A stretch of DNA of 64,000 nt, taken from NCBI RefSeq assembly GCF_003172955.1, contig NZ_QGKR01000162.1:1-64000 (forward strand). Direction: 5' to 3'. The notes beneath the pieces were generated by a model that worked only from the letters and a program-made list of their open reading frames with translations, was not told the origin of the DNA and ran no database searches. Below are positions 57,601-64,000 of this stretch, in pieces. The stretch is from Micromonospora acroterricola. Its GTDB lineage: Bacteria; Actinomycetota; Actinomycetes; Mycobacteriales; Micromonosporaceae. The position numbers and the translations under genes are program-made. Position 1 is the first letter of the stretch; each line of letters opens with the position of its first letter.

Positions 57601-58001
57601 GTCAAAAGGCCCGCACACGCGGCCTGAACCACCCAACCCCGCGAGTCAACCAAACTCGGTGCGTCCACCACCTCTTTCGTCTTGAATTCCACCATTCGCG
57701 AGGTCATCGGGGTGAGAAGATCGCCCCGGTTCACCGTTCCACCCTTCCGGGTGACGGCCCCTGACTGATCATCCGTGAGCGATTGGCTGATCGGAGTCGT
57801 CTCGCTGCCTCCTTGATACGACTTTCATTGACTTTCATGTAACCCACCCCCCAACTGGCCGCCATTCCAGACCGCTACTTCGGCCCCAACGGCCCTTCGC
57901 CACTAGCCCGCGCCGAGAATAGGTGGCAGTCTCTAGGTCACAAGATCTCCTGTTCCATCCTTTGCGTGATTTCACGCATCCACCACTCATCGGAGGCATT
58001 C
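57601..58001. other. Non-coding region after the IS remnant with leader of the Cys-rich ORF
   Basis: About 400 bp with no supported gene. It contains a 10-bp direct repeat, TGACTTTCAT-like, at about 57822-57840 and ends with GGAGG at 57992-57996, the ribosome binding site of the cysteine-rich ORF. Base composition is less GC-rich than its neighbours. Confidence 0.4.
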
Positions 58002-58115
58002 ATGTCGTGTGCGTGTGTCAAGGCCGGCCGGTCGAAGTGCGCGTGGTGCAAGGAGGCCGAGAAGATGGGCCGCCCCGCCTCGGGGCACAACTGCCAGTGG
58101 GGCCGTTGCTCCTGA
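58002..58115 (+). CDS. 37-aa cysteine-rich peptide
   Basis: ATG at 58002 opens a 37-codon frame ending at TGA 58113-58115. It has a near-ideal ribosome binding site, GGAGG, ending five bases before the ATG. The peptide starts MSCACVKAGRSKCAWCKEAE and ends GHNCQWGRCS, with six cysteines (positions 3, 5, 13, 16, 31, 36) plus one His. CxC and CxxC spacing suggests a small metal-binding (metallothionein- or zinc-ribbon-like) protein; a modified-peptide precursor is less likely, since no maturation gene is seen nearby. No family recognised. Confidence 0.6.
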   Translation: MSCACVKAGRSKCAWCKEAEKMGRPASGHNCQWGRCS

Positions 58116-58196
58116 GTTGACACGTTGATCACCGCCTGGCCCGTTCAAGCGATCTGGCGGACAGGCGGTGGACACTCTCCCGGAAGGTTGTTGGTG

Positions 58197-58706
58197 ATGA
58201 ACGTACTGGGGAACCCCGCGTTTTCGCAGTTGTTGGACTCGGCGCCGACCCTCGGCCGGGAACGGCGGCAAAACCTCGACTGGGACGTGTACGGCGAGGC
58301 ATTGAACGACGCCGGCTTCTCGTTGACCGACGTGCGCACGTTGAGCTGGGCGAGGTTCAGCGAGGTCGGCGTAGGCGCCTTGACCGAAGGGACCTCGCTG
58401 ATCGCCGTCTTCAACAACGGCATCTTCGAGAGTCTCGGCAAAAGGCGACTAATGAGCCGCAGCCCGAAGTACCGCGCCATCGACTTTGAACAAGTGGCGG
58501 GATACGGCGACGTGGACCACGTTGTCGAGCACCACAGGATCTTCAAGTACTGCATCGAGTTTCAGGGTGCCGGCAGCATCCTGCTGGGTCGCCTCGAGTG
58601 GCACGTCCAAGGCAAGCGGTTTGGGGACAACCGACAGGAGATCATGGCCACGGCCCGTGAGAGGGACCGCGTCCTGTCGGTCATCAACGAGATTTCGGGA
58701 AACTAG
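58197..58706 (+). CDS. Hypothetical 169-aa protein, PH-like
   Basis: The product begins MNVLGNPAFSQLLDSAPTLG and has GTSLIAVFNNGIFESLGKRR, YRAIDFEQVAGYGDVDHVVE and a C-terminal helix (ATARERDRVLSVINEIS). Two beta-rich halves followed by a helix resemble a pleckstrin-homology-like fold, but this is only a structural impression. The ATG at 58197 was chosen because the upstream frame reads as non-coding. It follows the cysteine-rich ORF by 81 bp. Confidence 0.65.
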   Translation: MNVLGNPAFSQLLDSAPTLGRERRQNLDWDVYGEALNDAGFSLTDVRTLSWARFSEVGVGALTEGTSLIAVFNNGIFESLGKRRLMSRSPKYRAIDFEQVAGYGDVDHVVEHHRIFKYCIEFQGAGSILLGRLEWHVQGKRFGDNRQEIMATARERDRVLSVINEISGN

Positions 58707-58977
58707 CACCCACGCCGTTCAGTGGCTCAAGCGACAGTGCTGAGAGATCCGACCTACCAGGTGGGGCGTGGGCCGCGATGCAGTCAATGTCATGGAGGCT
58801 ATTGTCATTAGCGCTGATTCGACGGCACCGGGCATACGGAGACATGGTGTCACTATTGGCTCTGCTAGACAGGCGCTCACACACGGAGCAAAGATTGGAG
58901 AATCGGGGAGGGGAAAAAGTCTTCGTCACCACAGCCGCCCGCGCATCCGATTGCACGATAGAAAGATAGGCCCTCCG
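58707..58977. other. Gap with no supported gene
   Basis: A 271-bp stretch of lower GC content between two hypothetical genes. No ribosome binding site with an adjoining frame, no hairpin and no repeat was found. Confidence 0.4.
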
Positions 58978-59415
58978 ATGTTCCAGCTTGATATCGATCG
59001 CAGCGCCCGGGGCGCACCGGTGGAAACACTGCATAAAATCGTCGGCGGCTGGGGACTCGTGATCACCGTGCAGAGCTCCGGCGATCTTGAGGCCATCATA
59101 GGCGCCATCGTCGGGGCGGCACCGCGCCTTTCCGAAGATCACGAAGTGCGAGCTGACGGCTTGATCGTGAGCCGCGTAGGCTATTACCGCATCTTTTGGG
59201 GTGCCGTGAGATATCCCGCCGGAAGCCTGGCCATCCTGGCTCCGCTGCCGTTACACGAGAACCAAGACCCACGGGATTGGATCCGGCACTTCAGGATCGA
59301 AGTGCTCGATCCAATCCAAGCCCTGTCACACCAAGGCTATGCAGTAGGCGGGGGCGGAGACGGAATGGTGACTGAACGCGAGTTTTGTCAAGCGTTCAAG
59401 ACCGCCTACGTGTGA
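58978..59415 (+). CDS. Hypothetical 145-aa protein
   Basis: The product starts MFQLDIDRSARGAPVETLHK and contains GYYRIFWGAVRYPAGSLAIL, PRDWIRHFRIEVLDPIQALS and a C-terminal helix (TEREFCQAFKTAYV). Mixed hydrophobic and charged composition suggests a real soluble protein. Codon choice is less GC-biased than in the neighbours, as in the two genes before it, which may mark a transferred block. No family recognised. Confidence 0.6.
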   Translation: MFQLDIDRSARGAPVETLHKIVGGWGLVITVQSSGDLEAIIGAIVGAAPRLSEDHEVRADGLIVSRVGYYRIFWGAVRYPAGSLAILAPLPLHENQDPRDWIRHFRIEVLDPIQALSHQGYAVGGGGDGMVTEREFCQAFKTAYV

Positions 59416-59486
59416 GTACGTGCTCGACAGGGCTACAGCGTCGCGCACGGGCCGTTCATGGCATCGCATCCCCTCGTGAACCGCGG

Positions 59487-60443
59487 TCAGAATGTGGCGA
59501 TCGGGTTGACCGGGCTGCCGGACGTACCGGCGAAGCGAACCGGCGCGACTGCGAGGTGGAAGTCCCACTGGCCGAGTTCGGCAGCCGTCGTCGCGCACGC
59601 CTCCAGGTCGCAGTTGTCGAGCAGCCACAGACCCATCGCGACGAGGCTCACGGCGTGCACCGGCATCAACACGTCTTCGTACCCCGACGGCTGAACGTCC
59701 TGGGGGGTGTCGGCGCCGATCAGCGCGACCTCGCGTTCCCGCAGCCACGGCAGGCAGGAGGCATGCCAGCCGGCCTGCGTGAAACCGCTGGCCGCACCGG
59801 CCTCGTGCCGCGCGCGGCCATAGCCGGTCCGCAGGAGTACCGCATCGCCGGCGCGCACCCGCACACCCTGCCGACGCTCGGCCTCCTCGAGATCGTCGGG
59901 AAACACACCCTGCCCCGGTTCCAACCACGGCACATCGCGGACCCGCGCGATGTCCAGCAGGACACCACGCGTGATGATCCCATTCGCCGCCGCCGTGACG
60001 GCCGCCCACGCCGATCCCGTTGCGGCGTCGACCAGCGAGTGCGACCGCCCGTTGTACATCCTGCCGTCCCAGAAGATGTGGCACGGCGAGTCGACGTGGG
60101 TGATCGTGTTGCCGTGGAACATGATGCCGAGCCGCTCGTTTGAAAAGCCCCAGCGCCGGTCGGCGTGGAAGGCGGCCACGGGCATGTTCTCGGCACCGGG
60201 CATGTCGGCGGCGCACGGGCACGTCGTCGTCGACCGCTCCATGTCGTCCGGTACGGCAACCTCCCAGGCGCAGGACACGCTCCTGCCGTGGCGCACGGCC
60301 CGCGCCGCCGCCAGCCGGACGTCGTCGGTGATGTGGTTCAGGGTCCCGAGCTCGTCGTCGTCGCCCCACCGTCCCCAGTTCGACAGCGTGTTGAAGTAGC
60401 CGAGCACGTCGTCCTGTGTGGGCATTGGTCGCCCTGTCGTCAT
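59487..60443 (-). CDS. Cyclase family protein (kynurenine-formamidase-like metal hydrolase)
   Basis: A 318-aa member of the cyclase (PF04199-type) family. The metal-binding motif HxxTHxDxPxH appears as HGNTITHVDSPCHIFWDG at about residues 104-121. WGRWGDDDELGTLNHITDD near the N-terminus and VHAVSLVAMGLWLLDNCDLE near the C-terminus are typical of the longer bacterial cyclase-like proteins of about 310-330 aa. These enzymes hydrolyse amide or lactone bonds with a divalent metal. ATG at 60443. The DUF1028 gene lies upstream on the same strand, 204 bp away. Confidence 0.9.
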   Translation of the reverse strand: MTTGRPMPTQDDVLGYFNTLSNWGRWGDDDELGTLNHITDDVRLAAARAVRHGRSVSCAWEVAVPDDMERSTTTCPCAADMPGAENMPVAAFHADRRWGFSNERLGIMFHGNTITHVDSPCHIFWDGRMYNGRSHSLVDAATGSAWAAVTAAANGIITRGVLLDIARVRDVPWLEPGQGVFPDDLEEAERRQGVRVRAGDAVLLRTGYGRARHEAGAASGFTQAGWHASCLPWLREREVALIGADTPQDVQPSGYEDVLMPVHAVSLVAMGLWLLDNCDLEACATTAAELGQWDFHLAVAPVRFAGTSGSPVNPIATF

Positions 60444-60647
60444 CCCAGCATCGACTCCTCCGTCACGCGATTCGAGGCACCGCAGGTAGGCTATCCCGCC
60501 GCTGTATCGAAGACCGCAATGACTGGTCGGGGCCACCCCGCCGTTGCCGCATCTCATCAACGGGGTTGTCACCCAGGCGACGGTCAGACGTTGAAGCGGA
60601 TCCAAGAGTCGCTGTCCGGCCACCAGCCAACCTCATTCGACGCCTGC

Positions 60648-61394
60648 TCACAGGCCGTCGTGGGTTGCCAGAGTTGGCTGGTTGTCGACGTGTGACGGCG
60701 TCTTGTGCCCCATCTGCACCCCGAGCGCCTGCCGGGCGGCCTCGCCCATCGGGTCGTCGCGGGTGGGCAGCCGCTGGATGGTCGGCAGCACCTCCTCCTG
60801 GAAGACACCGTGCAGCCGGCGCAGTTCCCGCGCCGGATGCTCGGCATCGTCGACCCGCACGTCCCAGAGCGGGTACGGCTGATCCCCGACCACCGTCACA
60901 TGCGCCGACCGTGCGCCGTCCCGGTCACCGCCGGTCTCCTCGCCGGCCTCGATGGCCAGCACGAGTCGCTCCGCCAGGTCGAATTCCCGACCGTCCTCGA
61001 ACACCCGGACGATCTCCGCGAGGGTTTCCGGGCCCACCAGGCGGTTGCCCTGCACCGCGTAACCCGGCCCGGTGCGGTGCCCCGCCCAGTCCTTCGTACG
61101 GGAGCCGGTGAAGGCGTGCGAGCGACCCTGGCGGTCGACCATGCCGACCTGCCGCACCTCCCGACCCGGGTCGCGGGCCAGCAGCTCGGTCAGGACGTCC
61201 TGGGGCGAGCGGCCCTCGCCGAGCAGCGGCAGGCCGTCGTAGGCCAGGAACGGGTTCGGGGTGGCCTGGGTCGCCACCGCACCACCGCCCGACTGGACGT
61301 GTACGACGAGCTTGCCGACCGCGGGCCTGGCCGTCAGGGCCCCCACCCCGAGCTGACCGGTTCGCGGACACCGCGCGGCGATCGAGAAGGTCAC
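60648..61394 (-). CDS. DUF1028 (Ntn-hydrolase-like) protein
   Basis: A 248-aa DUF1028 protein. It opens TFSIAARCPRTGQLGVGALT, the invariant start of the family, in which the Thr or Ser after Met is suspected to act as an Ntn-type nucleophile. GGGAVATQATPNPFLAYDGL and GYAVQGNRLVGPETLAEIVR also match. DUF1028 genes often sit beside RidA or amidohydrolase genes; here a cyclase-family gene follows. The GTG at 61394 is fixed by the family's start. Function unproved. Confidence 0.9.
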   Translation of the reverse strand: MTFSIAARCPRTGQLGVGALTARPAVGKLVVHVQSGGGAVATQATPNPFLAYDGLPLLGEGRSPQDVLTELLARDPGREVRQVGMVDRQGRSHAFTGSRTKDWAGHRTGPGYAVQGNRLVGPETLAEIVRVFEDGREFDLAERLVLAIEAGEETGGDRDGARSAHVTVVGDQPYPLWDVRVDDAEHPARELRRLHGVFQEEVLPTIQRLPTRDDPMGEAARQALGVQMGHKTPSHVDNQPTLATHDGL

Positions 61395-61588
61395 GGTTGG
61401 CAGGTACCCGCACGAACGCCCGACATGCCGGACCCCCGCCTCGGATGCTGTCGCCAGGACCTCCTCATGACGATGACGAGCGGCACGGTCGAGTTGGCAC
61501 GGACAGCTCTTCCGGGTGGTTGTTGCTCGCGGCCGGGCCTCTGCCGCATCAGGTCGGCGGCCTGTCCTGCCCGGCGTCATACTGGCGG

Positions 61589-62548
61589 TCAGCCCGGGGG
61601 TGGTCGATTCCTGCCTGCTTGTGCGACGCCCAGCCACTCGCCGAGCCGACTGCGGACCCGGCCGCGGCGATATCCGCCGTGCATCGCCCCGGTTGACGGT
61701 GGCTCGAACAGCGATCCCGACCCGGGTGCGGCCGTGGCCGGCTTGGTCACGAAAGTCGCGCTCCACCGGGCGACCAACGCCTCGGTGACACGCGGTGCCA
61801 TTCGGTGGGCGGACAGCGCGAGGTGTGAGACCACACCGGTTGTTGCCTGCCTGCGCGGGCGGCGGGCGCATGCGAGGATCTTGGCAGCGAGACGCTCCGG
61901 TGCGTACGCGGGCGGGATGGCTCGTAGTTGACGGCCCGAGTGGTTGGCGGCCCGCTCGAAGAACGGCGTGTCGACCGGACCGGGTAATACGAGACAGACC
62001 TGTATCCGAGGATGACGGGCGACCGCTTGCTGAAGGTTCAGGGCCAGTCCTCTGATGGCGAACTTGGTCATGGAGTAGAGCGGGACCAGCGGGTTCGGGA
62101 ACACAGACAGCAACGACCCGAGGAGCAGCAGGGTGCCGTGGCCCTGCGCCTGAAATGTAGCCATGGCGGCGCGGGAGCACAGCACGGTGCCGAATACGTT
62201 GGTGTCGACCAGCCGACGAATCTCGTCCACCGATTCGGAGCCCAGCGGCCCGGCAATGCCGACGGCTGCCGCTTCGACCCAGACGTCTATCTGCCCGAAC
62301 CGCTGCACCGCCAGTTGGGTCAACCGCTCGACGGCCACTGCATCTGCGATGTCGGTCGGCACAACCAGCACCTGCCCGCCTCGTGCTCGGCAGTCTTGTT
62401 CCACCTCCGCGAGCGCGTCTTGGCTGCGCGAGGCAAGTACCAACCTGGCCCCTTCGGCAGCGAACGCCAACGCGGTCGCGCGACCAATTCCACTCGACGC
62501 CCCCGTGATCAGCACCACGGCGTCACGGAACGTTCTACGCCTGACCAT
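61589..62548 (-). CDS. Short-chain dehydrogenase/reductase
   Basis: A 319-aa SDR with intact motifs: VVLITGASSGIGRATALAFA (about residues 11-30) for the cofactor and YSMTKF (YxxxK) near 160. The usual NNAG is AAAVG here. The length and the C-terminal extension (APGSGSLFEPPSTGAMHGGY) match the group of about 320-340 aa SDRs seen in soil bacteria. ATG at 62548 follows GGGAGGTGTG. Substrate unknown. Confidence 0.88.
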   Translation of the reverse strand: MVRRRTFRDAVVLITGASSGIGRATALAFAAEGARLVLASRSQDALAEVEQDCRARGGQVLVVPTDIADAVAVERLTQLAVQRFGQIDVWVEAAAVGIAGPLGSESVDEIRRLVDTNVFGTVLCSRAAMATFQAQGHGTLLLLGSLLSVFPNPLVPLYSMTKFAIRGLALNLQQAVARHPRIQVCLVLPGPVDTPFFERAANHSGRQLRAIPPAYAPERLAAKILACARRPRRQATTGVVSHLALSAHRMAPRVTEALVARWSATFVTKPATAAPGSGSLFEPPSTGAMHGGYRRGRVRSRLGEWLGVAQAGRNRPPPG

Positions 62549-62748
62549 CACACCTCCCGCGACGCGGCACAACGAGAACCTTTTACCCACGGGTGTGGCC
62601 CTCACTCCCGGGGCGCATCACGCTGCGTGCCGAGCCGCGGCAAAGCCGCCGGGAGCGCCGAGAGACACGTTGATCATCGTCGGCTGACTGCCGCCCTCTC
62701 GACACCGCGCGCACGCCCTTGCCGCGCCTTCGTCCCGTTGCGGGATCG

Positions 62749-63204
62749 TCAATCGGTCCGGCTGCGGAGGCTCCGCGCCAGGGTGGGGATCATCACCGTC
62801 GCAGGGACGAGGTGCAGCCCGAGGAGGGCGGCGGTGGTGGTGATGTTTGCCCCGGAGAGGAGGGGCGGGACCAACGAGATCGCGGTCAGCGACACTGCCG
62901 TCCACACGAATCGCTCGACGGGGCGAGCGCTCCAACGAAGAAGAGCGACGGCGATGACGATGCCCACGACCGAGAAGAAGCCGGTCACCACGGCGAACCC
63001 GGACAACGGGATCGTCTCGCCGCCATCGGGGACCTCGAAGTCGACGCCAACGGCCTGGGCGAGCGCAGCGGCGAGGGTCGTGGCCACCATCGCTGCGAGC
63101 GTGGCAATGAAGCCGGTGCCGGCGAGCCCGCGGAGTCGGTGGGTGTGGCTGGTCTGACCCGATGCCGGGCCTGCGACGACGCCGGTGTCATTCGTGCCGT
63201 TCAT
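62749..63204 (-). CDS. DUF6069-family membrane protein, second copy
   Basis: A 151-aa protein with four membrane helices (GTGFIATLAAMVATTLAAAL, LSGFAVVTGFFSVVGIVIAV, WTAVSLTAISLVPPLLSG, ALLGLHLVPATVMIPTLAR). The LTAISLVPP and LHLVPATVMIPTLAR patterns place it in DUF6069 with the copy at 29551-29964. It is downstream of the SigJ/SigG-type sigma gene on the same strand. Its start overlaps the end of the small cupin-like ORF by 17 bp, consistent with an operon. Confidence 0.83.
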   Translation of the reverse strand: MNGTNDTGVVAGPASGQTSHTHRLRGLAGTGFIATLAAMVATTLAAALAQAVGVDFEVPDGGETIPLSGFAVVTGFFSVVGIVIAVALLRWSARPVERFVWTAVSLTAISLVPPLLSGANITTTAALLGLHLVPATVMIPTLARSLRSRTD

Positions 63205-63496
63205 GTTGTTCCTCCATCATTCGGCAACTGGCGTACGAGGTGTGTTGACTGCATCTGACGGTCCTGGCCCTGCGGGTGACGATGCGCACCCTCGCCGTAC
63301 GACGGCCGGGGTTCCGCAGGGCGCGGACGCCAGTGCCGCGGAGCCAGAACCCGGCGCCGCGGCCGAGGACCGGCCCGGGCTCGCCGTCGCGCAGCTCCAG
63401 CTGCACCCGCCCACTGGTGACGACGCCGAACGCGTCGCACCACTCCGCCGCGACCACCGCGACACGCGCGCCACCGGGCAGCGCGAGCGTCCACAC
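63188..63496 (-). CDS. Small cupin-like ORF between sigma factor and DUF6069 genes
   Basis: A 102-aa frame whose GTG lies 5 bp after the sigma gene stop. Residues 20-75 (VVTSGRVQLELRDGEPGPVL, GFWLRGTGVRALRNPGRRTA) have the strand-turn pattern of a cupin. The last 25 residues are cysteine/histidine-containing and atypical, and overlap the next gene. It fits neatly into the operon, but the metal-binding His motifs of cupins are not clear. Confidence 0.5.
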   Translation of the reverse strand: MWTLALPGGARVAVVAAEWCDAFGVVTSGRVQLELRDGEPGPVLGRGAGFWLRGTGVRALRNPGRRTARVRIVTRRARTVRCSQHTSYASCRMMEEQHERHE

Positions 63497-63501
63497 CGGG
63501 A

Positions 63502-64000
63502 CTACTCCGTGCCGTCCGCCGGCAGGCGGTCCGGCAGCCCGAGCCGCGGGAACTGGTCGTCGTGAAAGATCACGATCTCGGTGATCGCTCCGCCGGTGAC
63601 GCGCAGGACGTCGATCGTCAGCGGCAGGTACGCGTCCTCGAGTTCGCGCCAGAGGTAGAAGGCGATGGCGGGCTGCCGGTTCACGGCGGTGAGGACGCCG
63701 CGCAGCTGCCCCATGCCCTCGAAGCCGTCCTCGATCCAGCTCTTCACCACCGTGTCACGGCCGACGTGCAGGCCGGGCGTGGGCGGCATCGAGTAGCGCA
63801 CGTCGTCCCGTAGCAGGACGGCGATCCTGTCGACGTCCGTGGCCACGCTGGCGTCGGTGAAGCGCCGCACCAGCTCGCGCGTCCCGGCGTCCTCCTCGCC
63901 GCCGGTCCAGTCCTGCCGCTCGGCGGGCAGGTGCTCCCGCATGCCGGCGCGGGCGCGCTGCAGCGCGCTGTTCACCGAGTTCACGGAGTCCCCGAGGAAC
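63502..64000 (-). CDS. ECF sigma factor with SnoaL-like C-terminal domain, truncated by the window edge
   Basis: Only the C-terminal part is present. VNSVNSALQRARAGMREHLP is the end of sigma region 4 (recognition helix) as found in SigG/SigJ-type ECF factors. A SnoaL-like (NTF2-fold) domain follows: RELVRRFTDASVATDVDRIA, DDVRYSMPPTPGLHVGRDTV and FYLWRELEDAYLPLTIDVLR. That fusion is typical of the large ECF factors which use the SnoaL domain for regulation. The gene continues to the right of position 64000. Downstream lie the cupin-like ORF and the DUF6069 gene. Confidence 0.88.
   Translation of the reverse strand, partial: FLGDSVNSVNSALQRARAGMREHLPAERQDWTGGEEDAGTRELVRRFTDASVATDVDRIAVLLRDDVRYSMPPTPGLHVGRDTVVKSWIEDGFEGMGQLRGVLTAVNRQPAIAFYLWRELEDAYLPLTIDVLRVTGGAITEIVIFHDDQFPRLGLPDRLPADGTE

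Noticed and set aside
57938-58132. 64-aa minus-strand frame overlapping the cysteine-rich ORF
   Set aside because: It has no ribosome binding site, while the + strand frame has a near-perfect one and a non-random cysteine pattern.

Overview
The window is high-GC DNA with frequent GTG starts, many 4-base start/stop overlaps, a Tat-exported enzyme, several ECF sigma and TetR/LacI/ArsR regulators, and many secreted carbohydrate-active enzymes. This is typical of a filamentous soil actinomycete. The gene content looks like Micromonosporaceae (Micromonospora-like), but that placement is an impression, not a proof. The first 15 bases equal the start of the Tn5/Nextera mosaic-end adapter, so the left edge is probably a contig end and the first gene has no trustworthy start.

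Region 1 (1-13.9 kb) is a carbohydrate-utilisation locus. It holds a Tat-exported GH116 enzyme and a LacI regulator on the + strand, and on the - strand an isomerase/FGGY-kinase operon and an operon of a secreted GH172 (DUF2961) protein plus a secreted beta-propeller hydrolase. The same 14-bp palindromic operator core (one copy reversed) lies upstream of both minus-strand operons. GH172 and GH116 are families with reported exo-D-arabinofuranosidase members. A FucI-type isomerase plus a pentulose kinase would turn D-arabinose into D-ribulose 5-phosphate. The most interesting reading of the window is therefore a D-arabinan (mycobacterial cell-wall type) utilisation locus.

Region 2 (14-20 kb): a lipoprotein, a decayed tRNA-like sequence, an ABC-transporter remnant, then an arsenic cluster. 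On the - strand are a 48-codon ORF, an ArsN-like acetyltransferase and a flavin monooxygenase. Diverging on the + strand are arsR, a MIP channel, a coupled 53-codon ORF and arsC.

Region 3 (20-31 kb): TetR regulator, Gfo/Idh/MocA oxidoreductase, two MDR oxidoreductases, a broken SARP regulator, an amidase/permease operon, and an ECF sigma operon (YCII protein, sigma factor, RibD-like reductase) next to a DUF6069 membrane protein.

Region 4 (31-43 kb): a secreted DUF1906 protein, GH62 arabinofuranosidase, a haloperoxidase-like protein, a YcxB-like gene and its truncated copy, a hydrolase interrupted by an amber codon, and small hypotheticals. Region 5 (43-55 kb): TetR with twin operators and a divergent membrane protein, an MFS pump, GH15 trehalase-like enzyme, an SDR lacking the catalytic lysine, LtrA, a LigD-type phosphoesterase domain and a PatB-type lyase. 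Region 6 (55-64 kb): a frameshifted L,D-transpeptidase, a secreted SdrD_B-like protein, an IS3-type remnant, an unlisted 37-aa cysteine-rich peptide, a cyclase, DUF1028, an SDR, and a second ECF sigma/DUF6069 group that runs off the right edge.
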